Shown piece by piece: positions 32,096 to 37,772 of a stretch of DNA of 37,772 nucleotides; the stretch's first letter is position 1; each line of letters starts with the position of its first letter. A model generated the notes under the pieces. It saw only the letters and a program-made list of their open reading frames with translations. It searched no databases and had not been told where the DNA came from. The stretch is taken from positions 1-37,772 of the forward strand of contig JAFRMB010000052.1 of NCBI GenBank assembly GCA_017430945.1, read 5' to 3'. This DNA comes from Clostridia bacterium (lineage in GTDB: Bacteria > Bacillota_A > Clostridia > Christensenellales > Aristaeellaceae). A program made the position numbers and the translations under genes.

Positions 32096-33616
32096 TCACT
32101 CATCCAGATTCAATTCGTCAATGCTCCGAATGATCTCCGTCTGCCGCTCGTAGAACAGCAGGTTCTTGTTGTTCCTGAAGTAGGCGTCGCAGCCGTATTT
32201 GCCGATGAAGCGGGCGGCGGCGGGGTTGAGAGTGAGTTCGGTGACGAGGATCAGCAGCTCCTGGCCCTCGGGGAACACCTTCTCGCAGAAGGCGAACATG
32301 TTGTCCAGCCGCTCCCGGGTGGCTGACGCGGCCTTCTTCAGGCGGGCGTTCTCGTCGTCGAAGCGGCGCTTGATGACCTGGATCGCCGCCGCGCCGGTCT
32401 CCACGTCGGACGCACGCACGCCGGCCGCCATCTCCGTCATGACCCGGGCGGCGCTGCGGTCCGCGCGAGCGTCGTCCTCGGACATGGAGTTGGCCCGGCG
32501 GCCCGCCTGCGCGGCGCTCTCGAGCTGCCCGGCCCGCTTCTGGAGGAGCTCCGCGGCGCCCCCGGCGTCCACCCGGCTCAGCTGCACGCGCATGGCGCGG
32601 ATGTCGTTCATCAGCGTCTTCATCATGGCCTCGGTCTGCGATACCGCCTGGAAGTAGCCGTTCACCGCGTCCAGCAGCAGGCCCAGCAGGGAAAGGCGCT
32701 CGTCGAACTTCGCCTTCGCCGCCCGGTCCTCGATGCTCTTCCTCGCCGTGCCCGAGAGGATGTCGTCCACCTGATAGTCGCTGCGGTACTTCCTGAACAG
32801 GTCGTAGTACACCGCGAAGCTCTTGGCGACGGTGGGGCTCTGGAGATATTGGCGGATCAGCTGCTCGTTCACGGCGTAGCCCCGCTGCTCGTACAGCTTC
32901 ATCATGTCGGAAAGGTCCACCCAGCCGCGGGCCGTGACGAACCGCTTGCCGTCCACCGTGGTCTCCACCTGGTAGAAGTCGCTGCGCTTGATCTCCAGGT
33001 ACGTCAGCACCGCGCGGTGCACGCCGTGGGAAATGGCATACTCCTTCCAGGCGTCGAAATCCGGCTCCACGTCGATGCGCTTGAGGCGGTCCCAGGTGAC
33101 GATGTCGAACTCCCGCACGGAATCGTTGTACTCCGGCGGGTTGCCCGCGGTGACCACCGTCCAGCCCTCGGGCACGCTGTGCCGCCCGAAGGTCTTGTAT
33201 TGCAGGAATTGCAGCATCGACGGGGCCAACGTTTCCGACACGCAGTTGATCTCGTCCAGGAAGAGGATTCCCTCCTCCGCGCCGTCCTGCTCGATGCGGT
33301 CATACACTGAGGCGATGATCTCACTCATGGTGTACTCCGACACGTCGTATTCACGACCGCGGTAGGTCTTGTGCACGATGAACGGCAGGCCCAGCGCGCT
33401 CTGGCGGGTGTGATGGGTCATTGAATAGCTCACCAGACCGATGCCCAGCTCCTGGGCGATCTGCTCCATGATGGCCGTCTTGCCGATGCCCGGCGCGCCC
33501 ATCAGGAAGATGGGCCGCTGACGCTCCACCGGGATCACCGGCTCGCCGAATTCATTCTTCACGCGGTAAGCGTCCACCGCCTGCTTGATCTGCTCCTTGG
33601 CCTGCTTGATGTTCAT
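32096..33616 (-). CDS. MoxR-type AAA+ ATPase
   Basis: 506 residues. AAA+ core: Walker A LMGAPGIGKTAIMEQ (about 38-52), Walker B EGILFLDEINCVSE (about 115-128), sensor 1 in VVTAGNPPEYND, and Arg-finger-like VTWDRLKRIDVE. After residue ~300 comes a long helical C-terminus (Ala/Arg/Gln-rich, about 330-440) and a final globular part. Such ATPases act as chaperones with VWA proteins, and the VWA partner is in this operon (35525-37171). AGGAGT is 5 nt before the ATG. From memory of the family it corresponds to the E. coli yehL type. Its substrate is unknown. Confidence 0.9.
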   Translation of the reverse strand: MNIKQAKEQIKQAVDAYRVKNEFGEPVIPVERQRPIFLMGAPGIGKTAIMEQIAQELGIGLVSYSMTHHTRQSALGLPFIVHKTYRGREYDVSEYTMSEIIASVYDRIEQDGAEEGILFLDEINCVSETLAPSMLQFLQYKTFGRHSVPEGWTVVTAGNPPEYNDSVREFDIVTWDRLKRIDVEPDFDAWKEYAISHGVHRAVLTYLEIKRSDFYQVETTVDGKRFVTARGWVDLSDMMKLYEQRGYAVNEQLIRQYLQSPTVAKSFAVYYDLFRKYRSDYQVDDILSGTARKSIEDRAAKAKFDERLSLLGLLLDAVNGYFQAVSQTEAMMKTLMNDIRAMRVQLSRVDAGGAAELLQKRAGQLESAAQAGRRANSMSEDDARADRSAARVMTEMAAGVRASDVETGAAAIQVIKRRFDDENARLKKAASATRERLDNMFAFCEKVFPEGQELLILVTELTLNPAAARFIGKYGCDAYFRNNKNLLFYERQTEIIRSIDELNLDE

Positions 33617-33619
33617 GGG

Positions 33620-33892
33620 TTACTCCTTTGCGTCGTTCGGCAGCGTGATCGTGCCCTTCTTCGGTTCTGTTTCGACGATGCCCCTGGCCTCAAGGCGTTT
33701 TATGCCCGACCACACCGTACTCCTGTTTTTGCCCAGCTTGTTCGCCACGTCGATGATGCGCACGGGCTTCGGCTCCGCTTCCTGCGCCTGCTCCTGAAGG
33801 AGTTGATGGATCGCGGCGAGGTATTCCAGTTCCGTGGTGGAGAACTCTATGCCTGCCTCCGGTTCGGTCTTTATATCCCGTTCATGGTCCAT
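33620..33892 (-). CDS. Small winged-helix protein
   Basis: 90 residues. A MarR/DtxR-like winged HTH covers most of it: FSTTELEYLAAIHQLLQEQ, VRIIDVANKLGKNRSTVWSGIKRLEARGIVETEPKKGTITL. No ligand domain. AAGGAG is 9 nt before the ATG. It lies just before the MoxR gene (3 bp between stop and MoxR start), so it may regulate or be part of this operon. Confidence 0.82.
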   Translation of the reverse strand: MDHERDIKTEPEAGIEFSTTELEYLAAIHQLLQEQAQEAEPKPVRIIDVANKLGKNRSTVWSGIKRLEARGIVETEPKKGTITLPNDAKE

Positions 33893-34121
33893 AGGTCATG
33901 GCTCCTTTCGATGATGTGCTTTCTTCCCAAATACTACAACATGTGGTCTCATACCGCCAATCCAGCCCCGCCAGCTCCAGGAATTCAGTTTCATCAATGA
34001 TGATCTTCACGCCCAGCTGGCGCACCTTCTGCAGCTTGGCCAGGCTGCCGTTCTGATCGTTGGCGATCAGGTAATCGGTCTTTCCCGATACGCTGCCGGT
34101 CAAGCGCCCGCCGAGGCTTGC
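33882..34121 (-). pseudogene. BRCT-domain remnant broken at a palindromic repeat
   Basis: In the minus frame, from about 34121 down, the translation reads ASLGGRLTGSVSGKTDYLIAND...KLQKVRQLGVKIIIDETEFLEL, the C-terminal two-thirds of a BRCT domain. The first strand and helix are missing. Upstream, the frame runs into a family A palindrome (34123-34148) and an in-frame TAG within it. The only possible start, a TTG at 34103, has no ribosome-binding site. The tail overlaps the winged-helix gene by 11 nt. I read it as the rest of a BRCT gene or domain disrupted at the repeat. Confidence 0.65.
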
Positions 34122-34122
34122 C

Positions 34123-34148
34123 GGGCGATCGGGAGATCGCCCCTACGG
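34123..34148 (+). repeat. Family A palindrome with different arms
   Basis: GGGCGATC-GGGA-GATCGCCC followed by CTACGG. The arms differ from the usual GGACGCCA/TGGCGTCC but pair perfectly, and the tail is the same. It sits at the break of the BRCT remnant, after CGAGGCTTGCCG, a 12-mer also found near 5400. Confidence 0.72.
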
Positions 34149-34173
34149 GATGGCACTGTCTCGGTGTGCTGTC

Positions 34174-34707
34174 TCATAAAACTTCTGCCGGGAACAGCAG
34201 CTTCATCGCCCCGTTGTCCCCCTGTTTGTCCTGCATCCTCCCCGCCAGCGCGTCCGCGGGCAGGTCGTCCAGCGTGAATTCGTCCAGTGAAAATTCCGGC
34301 GCGTCGCCGGCGGCCCTGTGGTTCAGCAAAAGCGCCGTGCAGCGGGTGCTGTTCACGTCGATGGCCAGCTGGAGCAGGGTCTCTGCCTCGTCGGAGGACA
34401 GCGCTTCCAGCCGCTCGGACAGCGCCGGATCGTCGTCCTTCAGGACCTCCTGCCCCTTCGCCTCCAGCGCGTAGAACAGCGCCGCCATGTGCTTGCAGCG
34501 ATGGCCCTCCTTCGCGTAGGGGCAGTTGCAGCGCAGCGACGTGACGTTTCCCCGCTCGATGCCCACGCCCACGCGGTAGAGCTTCGTGCCCACCACCAGC
34601 GCCTCCCAAACCGTCAGCCCGCGGTGCAGACCCACCACCGCGCCGTCCTTGAAGCAGCTCTTGCCCCGTCCGAGGATCGGGCCGTCGAATCCGACATACC
34701 AGATCAT
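34174..34707 (-). CDS. SWIM zinc-finger protein
   Basis: 177 residues. SWIM motif CxCx(n)CxH in CNCPYAKEGHRCKH (about 56-69). The rest is helical with an acidic C-terminus (EFSLDEFTLDDLPADAL). SWIM domains bind DNA or protein. GGAGGAGGT is 9 nt before the ATG, which overlaps the DUF4132 stop as ATGA. From memory of the family, similar to yehQ-type proteins that go with MoxR and VWA genes. The frame upstream (to 35064) is a shadow of the DUF4132 gene. Confidence 0.88.
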   Translation of the reverse strand: MIWYVGFDGPILGRGKSCFKDGAVVGLHRGLTVWEALVVGTKLYRVGVGIERGNVTSLRCNCPYAKEGHRCKHMAALFYALEAKGQEVLKDDDPALSERLEALSSDEAETLLQLAIDVNSTRCTALLLNHRAAGDAPEFSLDEFTLDDLPADALAGRMQDKQGDNGAMKLLFPAEVL

Positions 34708-35528
34708 GACCGCGCCACCTCCTCCAGGGCGATGAGCCGACTGAGCATCGCGGCGGTTTTGCCCTCCCCGTCGCACAGGCCGAGCAATCGCTTCATGCGC
34801 TTCACCGGCATGCCCGGCAGATGGGGCAGCAGCATGTCCAGCGCGTCCCGTTCGGCCATCTCCGGGATCAACTGTTCCTCCAGCGCCGCCGCCGCGTGGT
34901 TCAGCGTGCGCAGGCGGACGCCCTCGAAGGGATAGAACGGGCCGAGGATGAGGCTGACGTCGTCCTCCGCGGACAGCTTCTCTATCTTCGCGTCCGGCCG
35001 GCACTCGTAGAGGATGCCCGCGGGGGTGACGATGTTCACCACCTGGATCTCCGCCTTGCGCCACCGGTCCCGGTCAAACCGGTGCCGCACGATGAACTGG
35101 AAGCCCTCTGATTTCAGGTCCTGGACGTCGCTCAGCGGCAGGTGATAATGGCAGTAGCGGTCCAGCATCCTATAGCGCTCTCCCGCCGACTGCACCTGCC
35201 GCGCCTTTCCCGGCAGCTGTCCGTCCGCCAGCACCACGCTCTCCCGCATCTGGCGGAAGGGCTGTGTGATCTCGCGTTCTGACAATCTTGCGCGCCAGCG
35301 CAGGATCTCCTCCGCGTCCAGCTCCACCGGATGGGCGAGGCTCACCGGGCCTTCGGGCACAAAGCTGTCCCCGGGCATAAAGCGCGCGCCGTCCGACTGC
35401 CACACCAGCCGGTTCGCCAGTGCCTGAAACGCTTTGCCCTCCATCCGCTGCCGCCAGCGCGCCGCGGGCATGTCCCGGCCCAGTACGAACATGTCCTTCA
35501 ATTCAGATAACAGGGATTTGTCGTTCAT
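34704..35528 (-). CDS. DUF4132-like protein, short form
   Basis: 274 residues resembling the C-terminal part of DUF4132 (MolR/YehI-type) proteins: FVPEGPVSLAHPVELDAEEILRWRARLSEREITQPFRQMRESV (about 56-98), and RYCHYHLPLSDVQDLKSEGFQF. Full DUF4132 proteins are usually several times longer, so this is a stand-alone C-terminal module or a reduced form. The start overlaps the VWA stop (ATGA), with AAGGA 6 nt upstream. Function unknown; co-occurs with MoxR, VWA and SWIM genes. Confidence 0.78.
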   Translation of the reverse strand: MNDKSLLSELKDMFVLGRDMPAARWRQRMEGKAFQALANRLVWQSDGARFMPGDSFVPEGPVSLAHPVELDAEEILRWRARLSEREITQPFRQMRESVVLADGQLPGKARQVQSAGERYRMLDRYCHYHLPLSDVQDLKSEGFQFIVRHRFDRDRWRKAEIQVVNIVTPAGILYECRPDAKIEKLSAEDDVSLILGPFYPFEGVRLRTLNHAAAALEEQLIPEMAERDALDMLLPHLPGMPVKRMKRLLGLCDGEGKTAAMLSRLIALEEVARS

Positions 35529-37171
35529 ACCTCATCCTTCTCCAGTATCAGCCGGATCGCCCAGGGCGGGACGTCCAGGTTGTTGTATTCATCCTGCACG
35601 AACACGAAGGCCGTGGTGTATTCCGGCTTGCGCTCGGGGAAGGTGCCGCAGCCGTCGGTGAAGTAGATCATGCCCTTGAGGTGCTGAAACTCCCGCTGCT
35701 TCACCAACTGGTCCACGTAAGCGAACACGGGCCGGAAGTCCGTGCCGCCCAGGCCGCGGATGGTCATGTGCTTGAGGTAATCCTCGAACGCCTCCCGCTT
35801 CGTGATCTTCACGGCCTCCTGTACCTGCGCGTCGCACTGCACGATGTGGATGTTCACCTTGGAAAAGAAGCTCTCCGTGCTCATCAGGATGTTGTAGGTC
35901 TTGGTGAGGAATCTGTTCACCAGCTCGCCCGAGGTGGAGCCGGAGGTGTCGATGGCGATCACGAACTCCCGGACGCGCCTGACCTCCTTGTACTCCAGCG
36001 GCTCGATCAGCGGCATGTTTTTGAACAGCTTCAGGCCGTAGGTGTAGAAGATGTAGTCGAATTCGTCGTCGTTGATCTTCATGACCTCGCCCATCACGGC
36101 GAACTTCTTCAAAAACGCCTCGTAGTCGTACTTCTCCCGGTTCAGCTCGGCCAGCAACTGCTGCATGCCGCCGGCCTGAAGGCCCTGCTGCCTGGCGAAG
36201 GTCTCCAGGTCCATCTGCACGTGCTCCGAGATGTCCCGCCACTCGTTTTCCAGCGCCTGACGCGCCGAGGCGTCAAACCGCGGGCCGTCCTCTTCGCCGC
36301 CGGAGCCGCCGGATCTGGGATCGAAGCGCTGCTCGCCGGCGCCTGCGCCTTCGCCGTGTCCGGAGCCGCCCCGATCCCGGGCATCGTCGTTCGGCGCGCC
36401 CTGACCGCCGCTGCCTTGCCCGGAATGATCCTGATCGCGGGCATCGTCGTCCGCCCCGCCCTGGCCGTCGCCGCTGCCTTGCCCGGAATGATCCTGATCG
36501 CGGGCGTCGTCGTCCGCCCCGCCCTGACCGCCGCTGCCGCCGCCGGAGGGATCGTCGGGTCTTTTGGCCTTTTGATCGTCGTCGCCCGGCCCGCCAGACG
36601 GTTGCCGGCGGTTTCCCTGCTGATCCTGGCTTTGCGCCTGCCTAGACATCTGCTGCGCCTTGGCCGGGCTGTGCCAGATCTCGTGATCGTCCGCGCGGAA
36701 CAGCTGCTCCCACGCCGGATCGGGAGCGTGGGTCTGAAAATGATGATACAGTTTTTCCGCCGTCAGCGGCTTGACGACCTTCCGCAGGCCGTCCGCCACC
36801 GCACGGCGCTGGACTTCCGATCTCGTCGCGAAGTGGGGCTGGTCCAGCTCGCAGATCAGGCCCTCCACCGCGATGTCGCAGGCCAGGTCCCACAGCCGCC
36901 GGTCCACAAGCGTGTTGACGAACGGGTGCCGGAACACGCAGTGCAGCAGCACGTGCAGATAGTCCCGCGTGACCGCGTTGGCCTCGCCTCGGTAGCGCTT
37001 CATAAGCCACATGGGATGAAAGAACAGGTATTCCCCGTCCGTGGCCAGCGTCACCGGCGCCGGCGCGGGCTTTAAGCGGAACACCGCCATGTCCATGAAG
37101 CGCATGTTCAGCACGATGGTCGTGCGCACCTGGGCGAAGATCTCCCGGGATATGGTCTCCAGCCTGGACAT
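35525..37171 (-). CDS. VWA-domain protein with DUF2201-like N-terminus and repetitive linker
   Basis: 548 residues. N-terminal DUF2201-like part with HVLLHCVFRHPF (about 73-84; a degenerate HExxH-like metal site). A disordered linker (about 180-300) rich in Gly, Asp and Gln has three 21-residue repeats (GADDDARDQDHSGQGSG type). The C-terminal VWA domain has an intact MIDAS: AIDTSGSTSG, GLGGTDFRPVF and YFTDGCGTF. It likely partners the MoxR ATPase. GAGGTGG is 6 nt before the ATG at 37171; the longer frame to 37348 reads into repeats. First gene of the operon. Confidence 0.9.
   Translation of the reverse strand: MSRLETISREIFAQVRTTIVLNMRFMDMAVFRLKPAPAPVTLATDGEYLFFHPMWLMKRYRGEANAVTRDYLHVLLHCVFRHPFVNTLVDRRLWDLACDIAVEGLICELDQPHFATRSEVQRRAVADGLRKVVKPLTAEKLYHHFQTHAPDPAWEQLFRADDHEIWHSPAKAQQMSRQAQSQDQQGNRRQPSGGPGDDDQKAKRPDDPSGGGSGGQGGADDDARDQDHSGQGSGDGQGGADDDARDQDHSGQGSGGQGAPNDDARDRGGSGHGEGAGAGEQRFDPRSGGSGGEEDGPRFDASARQALENEWRDISEHVQMDLETFARQQGLQAGGMQQLLAELNREKYDYEAFLKKFAVMGEVMKINDDEFDYIFYTYGLKLFKNMPLIEPLEYKEVRRVREFVIAIDTSGSTSGELVNRFLTKTYNILMSTESFFSKVNIHIVQCDAQVQEAVKITKREAFEDYLKHMTIRGLGGTDFRPVFAYVDQLVKQREFQHLKGMIYFTDGCGTFPERKPEYTTAFVFVQDEYNNLDVPPWAIRLILEKDEV
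36351..36539 (-). repeat. In-frame 63-bp minisatellite in the VWA gene
   Basis: Three 63-bp copies (about 36351-36413, 36414-36476 and 36477-36539). The second and third are nearly identical (CGGAATGATCCTGATCGCGG at 36421 and 36484). 63 is divisible by three, so copy-number changes keep the frame. Confidence 0.85.
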
Positions 37172-37286
37172 GGCGGACCACCTCGATTCCTCATCATTCT
37201 GTCGTTCTGCCGGCATGCTTAAGCGACCGTCCATGGCCGGTCCTGTTGTTCTTCGCTGCGACCCGGCCCTCGCGCGGGATCGCGAC

Positions 37287-37306
37287 GGACACCATGAATG
37301 GCGTCC
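37287..37306 (+). repeat. Family A palindrome
   Basis: GGACACCA-TGAA-TGGCGTCC with one G-T type mismatch in the arms, tail CGGCGGG. It lies in the predicted leader of the VWA operon. Confidence 0.65.
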
Positions 37307-37331
37307 CGGCGGGTGGATACAGTCTGATCTT

Positions 37332-37404
37332 CCCGGCTCCCTCCTCATGGGAGCTGGCTGCGAAGCAGACTGAGGGAGTCATGCGGACGCCAATTATGGC
37401 GTCC
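37332..37404 (+). repeat. Family B plus family A repeat
   Basis: B: GGCTCCC-TCCTCA-TGGGAGC, then CTGC-GAA-GCAG, then ACTGAGGGAGTC. A: GGACGCCA-ATTA-TGGCGTCC (37385-37404) with tail CGGCGGG. Confidence 0.8.
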
Positions 37405-37431
37405 CGGCGGGTGGATACAGTCCGGTCTTCC

Positions 37432-37508
37432 CGGCTCCCTCCTCGAGGGAGCTGGCTGCGAAGCAGACTGAGGGAGTCATGCGAACACCATGAATGGCGT
37501 CCCTGCGG
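37432..37508 (+). repeat. Second family B plus family A repeat
   Basis: Like the copy 100 bp to the left: GCTCCCTC-CTC-GAGGGAGC, CTGC-GAA-GCAG, ACTGAGGGAGTC, then GAACACCA-TGAA-TGGCGTCC (37483-37502) and CTGCGG. Confidence 0.8.
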
Positions 37509-37513
37509 GATGC

Positions 37514-37673
37514 CGACCGATGGTCGCCGGTACGGAGCGGCTTACCCGTTACCCTGCCGTAGGGACGCCATAATTGGCGTCCGCGTCCCGATCCGTTCGG
37601 ATACCGACCGATGGTCGCCGGTATGCGGCGAAGTTCGCGATCACCCGCCGTAGGGACGCCATAATTGGCGTCC
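37514..37673 (-). repeat. Inverted C/A palindrome array
   Basis: Minus-strand copies of the elements seen at 5071-5340: family C at about 37514-37530 and 37606-37621, family A at 37563-37582 and 37654-37673 (91 bp apart), each A with CCGTAGG on its left. The spacers differ from those of the 122-bp unit. Confidence 0.8.
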
Positions 37674-37706
37674 GACTTCAACGAACGGGTCATGCGGACG
37701 CCATGC

Positions 37707-37735
37707 ATTGTATAGAGCAGTAACATAGTTTACAA
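37707..37735 (-). promoter_or_regulatory. Possible promoter of the VWA-MoxR operon
   Basis: Minus strand: TTGTAA (37735-37730), a 17-bp spacer and TACAAT (37712-37707). It would give a leader of about 530 nt made almost wholly of A, B and C repeats before the VWA start. Confidence 0.4.
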
Positions 37736-37767
37736 ATAGTGAAAGCACATGGTTTACAACCAGGAGG
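37728..37767 (+). promoter_or_regulatory. Shine-Dalgarno and direct repeat for a gene beyond the right edge
   Basis: AGGAGG at 37762-37767 ends the window, so a plus-strand start codon probably follows within a few bases of the edge. GTTTACAA occurs at 37728-37735 and 37752-37759 (24 bp apart) and may be an operator. Confidence 0.45.
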
Positions 37768-37772
37768 TAGGC

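Noticed and set aside
34708..35064. Upstream extension of the SWIM gene
   Set aside because: The extension is the shadow of the DUF4132-like gene in another frame; the ATG at 34707 has a strong ribosome-binding site and ATGA coupling.
35420..37075. 551-codon plus-strand frame over the VWA gene
   Set aside because: Antisense to an intact VWA domain with MIDAS residues; its Ala/Val-rich part is just the complement of the 63-bp repeat.

Overview
This is a GC-rich window from what looks like an anaerobic Gram-positive of class Clostridia, probably an uncultured relative of the Oscillospirales/Christensenellales. The reasons are strong AGGAGG-type ribosome-binding sites, tightly overlapped operons, a FloA/NfeD pair, a sensory-type [FeFe] hydrogenase, an Fe-S aldo/keto reductase, and intergenic palindromic repeats of a kind I associate with gut Clostridia. 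The lineage is inference. Nearly all genes lie on the minus strand. The plus-strand genes are a secreted protein (2418), an EamA transporter (3382) and a macrodomain gene (25866). No rRNA, tRNA, CRISPR array, transposase or phage gene was recognised.

Layout. 1-2.3 kb: nfeD and floA (floA cut by the window edge) and a LysR regulator. The regulator is divergent from a secreted two-repeat protein, and the two promoters overlap around a perfect T-N11-A box. 3.4-4.9 kb: an EamA transporter and a DUF3592 protein. 5.7-8.8 kb: a three-gene operon of thioredoxin-like [2Fe-2S] protein, HydS-like [FeFe] hydrogenase with PAS domain, and SpoIIE/PP2C phosphatase, preceded by a long leader. It looks like a redox or H2 signalling unit. 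9.6-17.5 kb: a LacI-headed sugar operon with EamA and MFS transporters, a HAD phosphatase, two FrlC-like epimerases, a BtpA/SgcQ protein and a FGGY kinase. 17.6-24.2 kb: an operon of a NagB-like protein, a PfkB kinase and a complete Liv-type ABC transporter, suggesting that this 'amino-acid' transporter carries a sugar-linked substrate.

24.6-26.5 kb: a class M sirtuin (SirTM) divergent from a zinc-type macrodomain, a writer/eraser pair for ADP-ribosylation without the usual GcvH-L/LplA genes. The macrodomain reading frame carries an amber codon at codon 6. 26.6-27.8 kb: an Fe-S aldo/keto reductase. 27.9-29.0 kb: about 1.2 kb of nested tandem and palindromic repeats. 29.0-31.9 kb: an operon of small enzymes (alpha/beta hydrolase, YciI, flavodoxin, GNAT) and a membrane protein.

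32.1-37.2 kb: an operon of VWA protein, DUF4132 protein, SWIM zinc-finger protein, a BRCT remnant, a winged-helix protein and a MoxR ATPase. It resembles the uncharacterised E. coli yehI/yehL/yehP/yehQ set and is the best candidate in the window for an undescribed system. The BRCT remnant is broken at a palindromic repeat. The right end (37.2-37.77 kb) is again repeats, closing with a Shine-Dalgarno sequence for a gene outside the window.

Several repeat families recur: a short palindrome with a CCCTACGG tail (family A), a multi-stem element (family B) and a GGCGACCA palindrome (family C). They fill the gaps at 5.0-5.7, 27.9-29.0 and 37.2-37.7 kb.
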